A DNA stretch of 64,000 bases from Glycomyces algeriensis (lineage in GTDB: Bacteria > Actinomycetota > Actinomycetes > Mycobacteriales > Micromonosporaceae), in NCBI RefSeq assembly GCF_027622855.1, contig NZ_JAPZVR010000016.1:1-64000 (forward strand). Reading direction: 5' to 3'. Under the pieces are notes generated by a model. The model did no database searches, was not told the origin of the DNA, and worked only from the letters and a program-made list of their open reading frames with translations. Each line of letters starts with the position of its first letter. The stretch's first letter is position 1. The position numbers were made by a program, and so were the translations under genes. Shown here piece after piece: positions 24,415 through 32,533 of the stretch.

Positions 24415-24957
24415 TCACCTGGCGGGCGTGGAGGAGAACCCCGCGAGCGCGGCGGCCTGGACGCGGCTGAGCCGGTACCCGGCGTGGGCCGCACGGGGGT
24501 AGACCTCGGCGGCGTGCCAGTGCTCGGCGCGGACGCTGGTGGCGACGCCGATGCGCCGCATGTACGCGTGCAGGGCCTGGGTGAGTTCGAAGGCGTCGAA
24601 GAGGTAGACGTGGTCGATGCTCCAGGGCCGGTGCGTCCCGGGCCTGGCGGCGGTGCGCGGGCCTGTCATGACCAGGTAGTGCTCGAGCTCGTCGGATTCG
24701 ACCACGTCGAGCAGGCCCTCATGGCGGGTGTAGTGCTTGATGTTGACCGTGCGCCCGGCGAGCGGGCCGCTGCGGAACCAGCCGTCGACGACGTGGTCCC
24801 CGCCCGGTTCGAGCTCGATGTCGAAGACCTGGGCGGCGATCCAGTCCGAGAGGTGGCCGTGCGCGAGCGGGCGGCCGACGATGTCGGCGATGCGGGCCTC
24901 GATCTCGCCCCGCGCTTGGAGCAGCATGGCGACCGACTTGAGTCCGTCTTCGTCCAT
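24415..24957 (-). CDS. Conserved hypothetical protein (DUF6998-like)
   Basis: 180 aa from ATG 24957 with GAGGAG upstream. The core reads RGEIEARIADIVGRPLAHGHL, DWIAAQVFDIEL, DGWFRSGPLAGRTVNIKHY, ELEHYLVMTGPRTAA and DHVYLFDAFELTQALHAY. The alternating strands with conserved D/E and K resemble a nuclease-like alpha/beta core, and I recall similar actinobacterial proteins as DUF6998. I cannot confirm either the family number or a catalytic role. It is transcribed with the TetR gene upstream on the same strand, 85 bp apart. Confidence 0.65.
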   Translation of the reverse strand: MDEDGLKSVAMLLQARGEIEARIADIVGRPLAHGHLSDWIAAQVFDIELEPGGDHVVDGWFRSGPLAGRTVNIKHYTRHEGLLDVVESDELEHYLVMTGPRTAARPGTHRPWSIDHVYLFDAFELTQALHAYMRRIGVATSVRAEHWHAAEVYPRAAHAGYRLSRVQAAALAGFSSTPAR

Positions 24958-25042
24958 CAGCGCTCCTCGGGTCTTACCTCGCCGCTCATCGTACCGAGGG
25001 GCCGCCGGGTCCGCCGCCTTCGCGGGGTCGGCGAGAAGCCCG

Positions 25043-25648
25043 TCAGTTCCGGGCCGCGTGCGTTTCGAGGGCGGTGGTGAGGAGGCGGCCGATCGACTGG
25101 AGGCGGTCGGCCATGGCCTCGGGGTCGAGCGGGTCCTCCCCCGAGTCGAGCCAGGCGGCCATGAGGGCCGCGCCGCCGCCGGTGACGAACACGGCCAGGT
25201 CGTCGACCGTGCGGTCGGGGACGGTCCCGCCGAAGCGGGCGAGGAGGGATTCGCGCCGCAGCGGGGCGAGGAGGCCGCTCACGACCTGGTTGAGGGCGAA
25301 GGCGCTCGCGGTCGCGAACATCGCCCGGTAGAAGCCTTGGTGGGCGGCGAAGTGGCGGGCCACCGCGAGGGCGTGGTCGCGTCCGACGGCCTCGCCGGGG
25401 GCGTCCTCCCAGGGTTCGGCGAGGTCGCGGCGGGCCAGGTCGAGGGCCGCTTCCAGGAGGAGGGTGTCGCGGTCGCCGTAGTGGAGGTAGACGAGCTGGC
25501 GGCTCACTCCGGCCGCGTCGGCGATGTCGGAGACCGGGACGTTCGCGGTGCCGCGCGCGCTCACGAGCGCGGTCGCGGCGCCCAGGAGGGCGGCGCGAGT
25601 TCGTCGCACCCGGCGGTCTTTGGCGGGTGGTGGAGTCGGGAGGCTCAC
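25043..25648 (-). CDS. TetR family transcriptional regulator
   Basis: 201 aa from GTG 25648. Helix-turn-helix: TRAALLGAATALVSARGTAN at 17-36, then VSDIADAAGVSRQLVYLHYG at 39-58, a standard TetR DNA-binding region. The helical C-terminal domain contains FYRAMFATASAFALNQVVSGLL. A near-perfect palindrome lies 19 bp upstream of the start, suggesting autoregulation. The nearest gene upstream is the same-strand YchJ-like gene (stop at 25710), so its target is unclear. Confidence 0.87.
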   Translation of the reverse strand: MSLPTPPPAKDRRVRRTRAALLGAATALVSARGTANVPVSDIADAAGVSRQLVYLHYGDRDTLLLEAALDLARRDLAEPWEDAPGEAVGRDHALAVARHFAAHQGFYRAMFATASAFALNQVVSGLLAPLRRESLLARFGGTVPDRTVDDLAVFVTGGGAALMAAWLDSGEDPLDPEAMADRLQSIGRLLTTALETHAARN

Positions 25649-25666
25649 CCGACGAGGTTAGACACC

Positions 25667-25682
25667 TGTCAATCGATCGACA
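25667..25682. promoter_or_regulatory. Candidate TetR operator TGTCAATCGATCGACA
   Basis: 16 bp with seven of eight positions symmetric, directly upstream of the TetR start at 25648. A further GTCGTTCGAC half-similar element follows at 25685-25693. Confidence 0.5.
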
Positions 25683-25709
25683 AGTCGTTCGACGGACTGA
25701 TTGCGCCGG

Positions 25710-26114
25710 TCAGGAGAAGCCGAGCGCGTCGACGTACATCCAGTCGCCGCCGATGCGCTCGAACTCGCTGTGCTCGGTCTGGGAGCCGGGGCCGTCGGCG
25801 TCGGTGTAGTCGGCGCGGAAGCGGACGGTGCCCTGGGTGTGGAGCGGGGAGCCGCCGGTGGTCTCGAGGATGTGGAGGCTGGTGAAGCGGCGGCCGTCGT
25901 CCTTCAGGTCGAGGTGCTCGGGCCGGGTCGCGGGGTGCCAGGTGCGCAGCAGGTAGGCGGCGTCGCCGAGGGCGAAGGCGCTGTAGCGGGAGCGCATGAG
26001 GGCCTCGGCGGTGGCGGCCTTCGCGGTGCCGGCGTGGAGCGGCCCGCAGCAGGCGGTGTACGCGGCGCCGGAGCCGCACGGGCAGGAGCGCGTCGGGCGT
26101 GAGCGTCTGGGCAT
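25710..26114 (-). CDS. YchJ-family protein with SEC-C-like zinc motif
   Basis: 134 aa. The N-terminus has the metal motif CPCGSGAAYTACCGPLH at about 11-27, then the YchJ core LMRSRYSAFALGDAAYLLRTWHP and DGRRFTSLHILET. UPF0225/YchJ proteins combine a SecA-like zinc motif with an NTF2-like fold; the function is unknown. Length agrees with the family. A hairpin (26133-26162) separates it from the esterase gene upstream. Confidence 0.88.
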   Translation of the reverse strand: MPRRSRPTRSCPCGSGAAYTACCGPLHAGTAKAATAEALMRSRYSAFALGDAAYLLRTWHPATRPEHLDLKDDGRRFTSLHILETTGGSPLHTQGTVRFRADYTDADGPGSQTEHSEFERIGGDWMYVDALGFS

Positions 26115-26132
26115 ACCGGGATTGTGCCGGAG

Positions 26133-26162
26133 CGCCGCACCGGCCGCGGGGCCGGTGCGGCG
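26133..26162. terminator. Hairpin downstream of the first GDSL esterase gene
   Basis: Perfect 13-bp stem CGCCGCACCGGCC (26133-26145) / GGCCGGTGCGGCG (26150-26162), loop GCGG. No T-run. Confidence 0.7.
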
Positions 26163-26168
26163 TTCCCT

Positions 26169-26984
26169 TTAGCAGTCCTCGAGGTACGGGGTGACGACCT
26201 CGGCGTACGCGGCCTGGCCGGCCGCGTTCGCGTGGAAGGACTCGATGTTGCCGGTGTAGCCGAGGATCCACGGGTCCGCGGAGCAGATCTCGTGGCCCGC
26301 GAAGGCGTCGCGGACGTCGGCGAACGCGAAGCCGTGCTCGTCGGCGACCGAGGCGGTGGTCTCGGCGAGGAGGTCCGCGGTCTCGTTCAGCAGCCCCTGC
26401 TCCTCGGGCGTGATCGCCAGGGTGGCGGAGCAGCTGGTGCCGCTGAACAGCCGCGGGTTGCCCACGACGGTGACGTCCGCGAACAGCGCGCGGCCTTCGA
26501 CCTGGGTGTACAGGTCGTCGAGCTCGGCCGGGAGCGAGCCGGTGATGACGGCCTGGGCGTTCGTGATCGCGGTCTTGCACAGGGCCGTGTCGGTCCCGGC
26601 GCATGCGGCGAGGACCGAGGAGAACCCGGCGTCGTTGCCGCCCACGCCGATCGAGACCTCGCGGGTGCGCCAGGTGAGGTTGCCGAGCTGCTCGGCGACG
26701 ACGTCTTCGACGCGCGCGCCCGAGCAGGCGTCGAAGGACAGGCGGGCGCCCATCGCCTCGGCCGCGAGCTGCGGGTAGGCGTTCGCGGAGCGGTAGCAGT
26801 CGGTGCCGTCGTCGGCGTAGTCGCCCGCGCCGACGCCGGAGACGTACGAGTCGCCGAGGGCGACGTACCGCGGCGACCAGGAGTTGCCGGCCGAGGCCGG
26901 GGAGGCGAACGACGCCGCGGCGATGCCGGCGACGGCCGCGGCCGCGAGGGTGCGCGCGATGCGCTTGGTGGAGTGTCGGTTCAT
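26169..26984 (-). CDS. Secreted SGNH/GDSL esterase, copy 1
   Basis: 271 aa from ATG 26984 (AAGGAG five bases before). A signal peptide of about 32 residues (RIARTLAAAAVAGIAAASF, cleavage after ASA) precedes the SGNH hydrolase. Blocks: I YVALGDSYVSGVGAG (Ser nucleophile), III GVGGNDAGF, V SADPWILGY then ESFHANAAGQ with the catalytic His. Paired cysteines suggest disulfides (DCYRS; FDACSGAR; ACAGTDTALCKT). It resembles Streptomyces SGNH lipase/esterase of the SCO1725 type. It is closely related to the next gene, so the pair arose by tandem duplication. Confidence 0.92.
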   Translation of the reverse strand: MNRHSTKRIARTLAAAAVAGIAAASFASPASAGNSWSPRYVALGDSYVSGVGAGDYADDGTDCYRSANAYPQLAAEAMGARLSFDACSGARVEDVVAEQLGNLTWRTREVSIGVGGNDAGFSSVLAACAGTDTALCKTAITNAQAVITGSLPAELDDLYTQVEGRALFADVTVVGNPRLFSGTSCSATLAITPEEQGLLNETADLLAETTASVADEHGFAFADVRDAFAGHEICSADPWILGYTGNIESFHANAAGQAAYAEVVTPYLEDC

Positions 26985-27060
26985 GGGTCTCCTTCTGATC
27001 GGGTCGGGCCCGGGAGGCCCGTCCCCTGGGTGTGGGAGGTGAACGCCGACCCGCGAATGC

Positions 27061-27098
27061 GAACCGGCCCCGAGGGAAGACTCCCGCGGGGCCGGTTC
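27061..27098. terminator. Hairpin between the tandem GDSL genes
   Basis: Perfect 12-bp stem GAACCGGCCCCG (27061-27072) / CGGGGCCGGTTC (27087-27098) downstream of the second copy. Confidence 0.7.
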
Positions 27099-27106
27099 CG
27101 GTTGCT

Positions 27107-27928
27107 TTAGTAAGCGAGCGCGGGGAGGACGACGTCGGTGTACGCGTCCTGTCCGGCGGCGTTCGGGTGGAACGACTCGAGGGTCCCGGTGTAGCCGAGG
27201 ATCCACGGGTCGGCCGAGCACACGCCGTGGCCGTCGAAGGCGGCGCGCGGGTCGGCGAAGTCGAAGCCGTGGTCGGCGGCGACGGCGGCGGTGGTCTCGG
27301 CGAGCAGGTCGGCGGCGTCGTTCAGCAGCGCCTGCTCCTCCGGGGTGATCGCGAGCGCGCCGGCGCAGGCGGTCTCGTTGAACAGGCGCGGGTTGCCGAC
27401 GACGACGATCTCGGCGGAGAACGCCCGGTTCTCGACCTGGGTGTAGAGGTCGTCGAGCTCGGCCGGGAGGGAGTCGGTGATGATCGTGCGCGCGTTGGTG
27501 ATCGCGGTCTTGCACAGCGCGGTGTCGGTGCCGGCGCAGGCGCCCAGCACGGACGAGAACCCGGCGTCGTTGCCGCCGACGCCGATGGTCACGTGCTCGG
27601 TGTTGACCCGGTAGAGGTGGTTCAGCTGGTTCGCGACCACGTCTTCGACCCGGGCGCCCGAGCAGGCCTCGAACCAGAGGCGCTCGCCGAGTTCGACGTT
27701 GACCTGCTTCGCGTAGGCGTTGTCCGAGCGGTAGCAGTCGGTGCCGTCGTCGGCGTAGGCGCCCGCGCCCACACCGGAGGCGAACGAGTCGCCGAGGGCG
27801 ACGTACTGCTGGATGGTGATGTCGGCCGAGGCGGAGCCGGCGAGGCCGGCGACGCCCAGTCCGGCGGCCGCCGCGACGGCGGCCACGCGGGCGAGGATGC
27901 GGCGCGACTGGCCTTCCTTGAAGGACAC
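27107..27928 (-). CDS. Secreted SGNH/GDSL esterase, copy 2
   Basis: 273 aa from GTG 27928 with AAGGAG upstream. Signal peptide (SRRILARVAAVAAAAGLG, cleavage after ASA) followed by the same blocks as copy 1: YVALGDSFASGVGAG, GVGGNDAGF, SADPWILGY and SFHPNAAGQ. Ser, Asn and His residues are intact. The two mature proteins match over their full length with many identical stretches (for example DALCKTAITNA-like regions and PAELDDLYTQVE), and differ mostly in the N-terminal third. It is divergent from a LacI regulator whose operators lie 180-210 bp upstream. Confidence 0.92.
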   Translation of the reverse strand: MSFKEGQSRRILARVAAVAAAAGLGVAGLAGSASADITIQQYVALGDSFASGVGAGAYADDGTDCYRSDNAYAKQVNVELGERLWFEACSGARVEDVVANQLNHLYRVNTEHVTIGVGGNDAGFSSVLGACAGTDTALCKTAITNARTIITDSLPAELDDLYTQVENRAFSAEIVVVGNPRLFNETACAGALAITPEEQALLNDAADLLAETTAAVAADHGFDFADPRAAFDGHGVCSADPWILGYTGTLESFHPNAAGQDAYTDVVLPALAY

Positions 27929-28106
27929 GGGGTCTCCTTGTTGTCGACAGGGTCGGCGGGGCGGCCCGGGTAGGGCTCCCCGCCGGAGGACCGCGTCATT
28001 ATAGACAGGCAAGTCCATTGTGTCGCAATAGAAACGATGCGTGACTTTGCGTCACGCCAGGCCCCTCCGGGTACAGTTCCCTCAGTCGCACCAGCCCCGG
28101 GTCCAA

Positions 28107-28151
28107 AACTGTTTCCAAGAGTTTCGGGCTTCCGTTTGGAAACTGTTTCCA
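28107..28151. promoter_or_regulatory. LacI-type operator region with repeated ACTGTTTCCA
   Basis: GGAAACTGTTTCC (28138-28150) is a perfect palindrome around a central T. AACTGTTTCCA occurs at 28107-28117 and 28141-28151, 34 bp apart. It lies in front of a LacI-family gene and is a likely autoregulatory operator with a second half-site. Confidence 0.65.
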
Positions 28152-28195
28152 GTTCTGGCTAGAATGGCCGCACTTGATCTGAAGAGGTGCAGCTG

Positions 28196-29233
28196 ATGGG
28201 CAACCGTCCCCGGGCGACGCTGACCGAGGTGGCCGCGCGCGCGGGCGTCTCCAAGGCCACGGCCTCCAAGGTGCTCAACGGCCGCCCCGGCGTCGCCGAC
28301 GAGACCCGCAAGGCCGTGCGCGACGCCATCGCCGAACTCGAGTACGTGCCGAGCACCGGCCCGCGCGAGTCCCCAGCGCCCCAGACGATCCACGCGGTCT
28401 TCGACACGCTCCTCAACATGTACGCCGTGTACGTGCTCGACGGGATCATCAGCGGCGGCAGGGAGCTCGGGGTCGAGACCGTCACCAGCTCCCTCGAGGC
28501 CGAGACGCCCGGGCAGAACGACCCGATCGGCGTCGACCGCATCAAGGCGATCGCCGCGCAGGGCGCCGCGGGCCTGGTCCTGGTGACCGCGCAGCTCACC
28601 ACGGCCGAAATGGACATGTGCGACCAGCTGGGCCTGCCGCTGGTCGTGATCGACCCGGCCAATCCGCTCGACGAGCGCGTCACGAGCCTCGGCGCCACCA
28701 ACTGGGCCGGGGGCGTGCAGGCCACGCGGCACCTGCTCGACTTGGGGCACACCAGGATCGGCTTTGCGGGCGGCCCGGCCGGATCGCTGCCCGCGCGCGA
28801 ACGCCTCCACGGCTACCGCGAGGCGCTCGAATCCGCCGGGCTCGAAGTGGACCCCGCGCTCACCGGCGCGGGCACGTTCTACGCCGAGACCGGTGCCGTG
28901 CTGACGAATCGGATGCTCGACCTCGCCGACCCGCCGACCGCGATCTTCGCCGCGAGCGACAGCATCGCCGTAGGGGTCATCCGCACCGCCCGCCAGCGCG
29001 GCCTGGAGGTCCCCCGCGACCTGAGCGTGGTGGGCTTCGACGACACGTACAACGCGATGTGGATCGAGCCGCCGCTCACCACGGTGAAGCAGCCGCTGCG
29101 GCAGATGGGTCGCGTCGCCGCGCGCACCGTGCTCGACCTCGCCGCCGGGAAGGTCCCCGACTCGCACCACGTGCAGCTGGCGACGAGCCTGGTGGTGCGC
29201 GAGTCGACCGCGCCGCCGCGCAGAACGGGCTGA
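28196..29233 (+). CDS. LacI family transcriptional regulator
   Basis: 345 aa from ATG 28196 (GAAGAGG upstream; GTG 28187 is an alternative). The LacI helix-turn-helix TLTEVAARAGVSKATASKVLNG lies at 9-30, with VADETRKAVRDAIAELEYVP as hinge helix. The periplasmic-binding-like effector domain includes TRHLLDLGHTRIGFAGGP, AIFAASDSIAVGVIRTAR and LSVVGFDDTYNAMWIEPPLTTVKQP. It should sense a sugar. Its targets are not fixed; the divergent esterases and its own promoter are candidates because of the nearby operator. Confidence 0.93.
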   Translation: MGNRPRATLTEVAARAGVSKATASKVLNGRPGVADETRKAVRDAIAELEYVPSTGPRESPAPQTIHAVFDTLLNMYAVYVLDGIISGGRELGVETVTSSLEAETPGQNDPIGVDRIKAIAAQGAAGLVLVTAQLTTAEMDMCDQLGLPLVVIDPANPLDERVTSLGATNWAGGVQATRHLLDLGHTRIGFAGGPAGSLPARERLHGYREALESAGLEVDPALTGAGTFYAETGAVLTNRMLDLADPPTAIFAASDSIAVGVIRTARQRGLEVPRDLSVVGFDDTYNAMWIEPPLTTVKQPLRQMGRVAARTVLDLAAGKVPDSHHVQLATSLVVRESTAPPRRTG

Positions 29234-29258
29234 CTGGGGCCTTGGCGCGGCGGGGAAG

Positions 29259-29579
29259 TCAGCGCCAGGCGACCCGGAGGTGCTCGAGCCGACCCACGTG
29301 TTCGAGCTGGGTGCCGAGGGCGTCCCGGAGCTGGGCCAGGGCGGCGGGGGCGTCGGCGCTCACCAAGAGCGCCAAGGTCTCCCCTTCGATGACGAGCAGG
29401 ACTTCGCCGATGCCGAAGACGAGGCGGTAGCCGCCGGGGAGGGGCTCGACCACCGCGTGGCGGTGGAGGCGCTTCACGAGCAGGTCGGCGTAGGCGGCGG
29501 GGCTGCGAGTGGGCACACGCGCGGTCGCGGCCAGTCGCACGCCGCGGTCGTCGCAGAGTATCGCCGCTTCGCTCACCAT
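29259..29579 (-). CDS. DUF2218 family protein
   Basis: 106 aa from ATG 29579 with AAGGGGG upstream; longer open frames upstream lack support. The pattern of ATARVPTRSPAAYADLLVKRLHRHA, a Gly-rich strand (GGYRLVFGIGEVLLVIEG), LLVSADAPAALAQLRDALGTQLEHV and the final RLEHLRVAW matches DUF2218, a small family found mainly in actinobacteria and often near siderophore or haem genes. No function is established. It is convergent with the LacI gene (25-bp gap). Confidence 0.75.
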   Translation of the reverse strand: MVSEAAILCDDRGVRLAATARVPTRSPAAYADLLVKRLHRHAVVEPLPGGYRLVFGIGEVLLVIEGETLALLVSADAPAALAQLRDALGTQLEHVGRLEHLRVAWR

Positions 29580-29711
29580 GCCCCCTTCGGCATTGCCCGT
29601 CGGCCCGCACCGGTGCCGCGGCGCTGGAGCCGCGTTCGCCGCTCCTGAACGATAATGTTTACCCGCGTAGTGTGTTGTGTCAATACGTTGGATCGAGTGC
29701 GTTTCAGGAAT

Positions 29712-29773
29712 GCGTTTGCACAATGACGATGAAGCGCTTGCCGTAACAAGAATGCGGTTACCAGTGCAAACGC
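29712..29773. repeat. Long inverted repeat upstream of the DUF2218 gene
   Basis: Perfect arms GCGTTTGCAC (29712-29721) and GTGCAAACGC (29764-29773), with GTAAC / GTTAC arms inside. It lies in a 247-bp gap of lower GC between the DUF2218 5' end and the MarR 3' end. It could be a paired operator or an RNA hairpin. Confidence 0.45.
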
Positions 29774-29826
29774 GATGCTGCGCCGAACGCCGCAAACCGG
29801 AGAATCCAACAACCGCGCGGCCGCCA

Positions 29827-30291
29827 TTACGGCGAGCCGGGTTCCTCCAGGGCGCGCTCGTAGGCGAGCAGCGTGTCGACGAAGCGGCGGCGCTGCTCGT
29901 TCGTCAAGGGCGCCAGTGCTTTGCGCCAGGCGGCGGCGCTGCCGGCGAGCCAGGCCTCGATGTCGCCCCGCTCCTCGTCGGTGATGCTGACGATGCGGCG
30001 GCGGCGGTCGGCCTCGTCCTCACGGCGCTCGAGGACGCCTTTGCGGCTGAGCTCGGCGACCATGAGGCTCACGGTGGTGGGCGCGACTTCAAGGCGTACG
30101 GCCAGGTCGTTGACGGTGGCGGGGCCGTCGAAGAGCAGTAGGGCGAGCAGCGAGAGGTGGCGCGGGCTCAGCTCGAGACTGCGGACCCGCTCGGGCACGG
30201 GCAGGCGCTTGGCCCGCCCGACCATGCGGGGCATGAGCAGCAGGAGCTCGCGGATCGCATCGTCGGTGCTCCCAGGACTTGACACGGGCAC
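29827..30291 (-). CDS. MarR family transcriptional regulator
   Basis: 154 aa from GTG 30291. The winged helix-turn-helix reads LSPRHLSLLALLLFDGPATVNDLAVRL, VAPTTVSLMVAELSRKGVLERR, EDEADRRRRIVSITDEER, the usual MarR order at about 40-105. MarR repressors respond to phenolic or oxidising compounds. It is divergent from an NmrA-like reductase gene, and a 17-bp palindrome lies between, so the pair probably forms a self-contained stress-response unit. Confidence 0.9.
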   Translation of the reverse strand: MPVSSPGSTDDAIRELLLLMPRMVGRAKRLPVPERVRSLELSPRHLSLLALLLFDGPATVNDLAVRLEVAPTTVSLMVAELSRKGVLERREDEADRRRRIVSITDEERGDIEAWLAGSAAAWRKALAPLTNEQRRRFVDTLLAYERALEEPGSP

Positions 30292-30322
30292 GCCTCCAGA
30301 TTACCTTTGTACTCAAATAATG

Positions 30323-30339
30323 TTTGCTTGCAAAGCAAA
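30323..30339. promoter_or_regulatory. MarR operator-like palindrome TTTGCTT-GCA-AAGCAAA
   Basis: Perfect 7-bp arms around GCA, AT-rich in a GC-rich background, 32 bp upstream of the MarR start and 90 bp upstream of the reductase start. The size is typical for a MarR dimer. Confidence 0.6.
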
Positions 30340-30428
30340 TAGGTTCCAGGTTCATGCTACCCGAGGGCGCGGCGCGCGCCCCTCGCTCGCATGCCCGACG
30401 CACACCCACCGACCAGGAGCGACACCCA

Positions 30429-31271
30429 ATGACCGACTTCGACGGCACCATCCTCGTGACCGGGGCCCGCGGCAACATCGGCTCCCGCCTCACCGCCGCC
30501 CTCGCCGCGGCCGGACTCCAGGTGCGGGCCACGGCTCGCGACACCTCCGGCCTCGACGTCCCCGACGGCGTCGAGACCGCCGCGCTGGATCTCACCGCAC
30601 CCGACGCCACCGTCCTCAAGGGCGTGCGCACCGCGTTCCTCTACCCCACGTTCGGCGACATCGGCGGATTCCTCACGGCCGCAGTGGAAGCCGGGGTCGA
30701 GCACGTCGTACTGCTCTCCTCCCCCGCCGCGTACGACCCGGTCGAGCACGCCGGCCCGATCGGCGCCGCGCACCTGGCGATCGAGGCCGCCGTCCGCGAC
30801 TCCGGGCTCGGGCACACCGTGCTCTACCCGTCCTGGCTCGCCACCAACCCCGCGCGCGACTGGTCCGCGCAGATCCGCGCCGGCAAGGTCGCGATCGCCC
30901 ACCCCGAGTGGCGGATCAACCCGATCCACCTCGGCGACGTCGCCGAGGTCGCCGCCGACCTCCTGGTGAGCGAGCGGTTCCGAGGCCGCAGCATCATCCT
31001 CACCGGTCCCGAGTCCCTCAGCCAGCGCGAGGTCGTCGCGCAGATCGCCGCCGCGCGCGGCAAGCCGATCGCGGTCGAGGAGCTGACCCGGGATGAGGCC
31101 CTGGCGAGCCGGCCGGACTGGTTCCCTGAGGCGATGTTCGCCTCGCTCCTCGACGTCGCCGCGAACCTCGGCGACCGCCCGGCCACCGTGAACAACAATG
31201 TGGAGCGTGTGACCGGGCGTCCGGCGCGGTCCTTCGCGCAGTGGCTGCAGGACAACGGCTCCGAGTTCTAG
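30429..31271 (+). CDS. NmrA-like NAD(P)-binding oxidoreductase, second copy
   Basis: 280 aa from ATG 30429 behind CAGGAGCGACACCC. The Rossmann motif VTGARGNIGSRLTAAL lies at 11-26, followed by VRATARDTSG. The C-terminus ends VTGRPARSFAQWLQDNGSEF, matching the layout of the protein at 11054-11884. Homologues include NmrA-type redox sensors and quinone reductases. The divergent MarR gene and shared palindrome suggest induction by electrophiles or oxidants. Substrate unknown. Confidence 0.87.
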   Translation: MTDFDGTILVTGARGNIGSRLTAALAAAGLQVRATARDTSGLDVPDGVETAALDLTAPDATVLKGVRTAFLYPTFGDIGGFLTAAVEAGVEHVVLLSSPAAYDPVEHAGPIGAAHLAIEAAVRDSGLGHTVLYPSWLATNPARDWSAQIRAGKVAIAHPEWRINPIHLGDVAEVAADLLVSERFRGRSIILTGPESLSQREVVAQIAAARGKPIAVEELTRDEALASRPDWFPEAMFASLLDVAANLGDRPATVNNNVERVTGRPARSFAQWLQDNGSEF

Positions 31272-31296
31272 GCCCGGGGCGGCCTCGGCCCCCCGC

Positions 31297-32457
31297 TCAG
31301 GGCCGTTTGAGGAAGAGCCCCAGGACGACCGCGGCCAGCGGGACCGCGCAGAGGAGGGTGAAGACCCCTTCGGGGCCGTGGTGCTCGGCGACGAGCCCGA
31401 ACGCGGGAGCGAAGAGGCCGCCCGCGCTCATGGCCAGGCCGAGCGTGACGCCCGCGGCGGTGCCGGGGCGGGTCGGCAGGTAGTCCTGGGCGAGCTTGAC
31501 GAGCACCGCGAACGGGATGTTGATCGCGATGCCGACGGCGAGCACGACCAGGACGGCCGCGTACTCGTCCGTGGTGAACCGCAGCAGCACGAGCAGCGGG
31601 ACGATGAGCACCCCGCCGATGCGGGTGGTGCGGACGGCGCCGAAGCGGTCGGCGAGGCGCCCGCCGAGGAGGGTGCCCGCGACGCTGCCGAACATGAAGC
31701 CCGCCAAGGCGATCCCGCCCACGGCGTGGCTCGCGCCGAGGTGGCGGATCCAGTACAGCTCGATGAAGGTGATGATCCCGACCCACAGGATCGAGCGGAC
31801 CACCTCGATGCCGGTGAGGACCGCGAACGGACCCCAGCGGTCGCGGCCGGTGCGGGCCTTGGGTGCCGCGGCGGCGGTGCGGGTGCGGTGGCGGAGCATG
31901 ACGAACGCGATGAGGACCGCGGGCGGGATGAACAGCGCGGTCGCGCCGACGCCCATCGCCATGAGCGCGGGCGTGGCGAGCACGGGGGCGAGGAAGAAGC
32001 CCACGGAGCCGCCCGCGGCGAAGATGCTCATGCCGGCGGCGCTGTCGCCGGCGGCCTCGCGGGCGCCTTTGCCGGCGGCCGGGTGGAACATTGCGACGCC
32101 CAGGCCGGAGAGGAAGAGCAGCGCGAGGACCAGCGGGTACGGTCCGGCGAGCCCGGCCAGGCCGAGGCCGAGCCCGGCGAGGGCGACCCCGGCGGGCGCG
32201 AACCAGTCGAGGCGGCGGCGGTCGACGAGGACGCCGAAGAACGGCTGCGGGATCGAGGCGCCGAGCGCGGCGGCGAGAGTGAGGCCGGTGGCGGCGACGT
32301 ATCCGTAGCCGCGGTCGAACACGAAGTAGGGCACGACGGCGGGCACGAGCCCCTGGTAGAGGTCGTCGACGGCGTGGGCGGTGCCCCACAGCCACATGCG
32401 CCGCAGCGGCGACTGGGCGGCTTCGGGGGTCTCGGGCGGGGCGGCGGTCTGGGCCAT
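31297..32457 (-). CDS. MFS efflux transporter, fosmidomycin-resistance (Fsr) like
   Basis: 386 aa from ATG 32457 with AAGGAG eight bases upstream. The N-terminal HAVDDLYQGLVPAVVPYFV (about 23-41) is a hallmark of Fsr-like exporters. DRRRLDWFAPAG and GTLLGGRLADRFGAVRTTRI are the two MFS loop motifs. About 12 hydrophobic helices are present. Fsr-type proteins export fosmidomycin and other drugs; the true substrate is unknown. It is divergent from the AraC-like gene, the probable regulator. Confidence 0.88.
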   Translation of the reverse strand: MAQTAAPPETPEAAQSPLRRMWLWGTAHAVDDLYQGLVPAVVPYFVFDRGYGYVAATGLTLAAALGASIPQPFFGVLVDRRRLDWFAPAGVALAGLGLGLAGLAGPYPLVLALLFLSGLGVAMFHPAAGKGAREAAGDSAAGMSIFAAGGSVGFFLAPVLATPALMAMGVGATALFIPPAVLIAFVMLRHRTRTAAAAPKARTGRDRWGPFAVLTGIEVVRSILWVGIITFIELYWIRHLGASHAVGGIALAGFMFGSVAGTLLGGRLADRFGAVRTTRIGGVLIVPLLVLLRFTTDEYAAVLVVLAVGIAINIPFAVLVKLAQDYLPTRPGTAAGVTLGLAMSAGGLFAPAFGLVAEHHGPEGVFTLLCAVPLAAVVLGLFLKRP

Positions 32458-32519
32458 GCTGGGTGCTCCTTGTCCGTATGCGCCAAGGATTCCGACTCGC
32501 CGCCGCCTCCGGCTAACGG

Positions 32520-32525
32520 TATTCT
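32520..32525 (+). promoter_or_regulatory. -10 element TATTCT of a leaderless AraC gene
   Basis: TATTCT ends eight bases before ATG 32534 and no Shine-Dalgarno is present, so the transcript probably starts at the start codon. Short 76-bp divergent region with the MFS gene. Confidence 0.4.
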
Positions 32526-32533
32526 GCCGAGTT

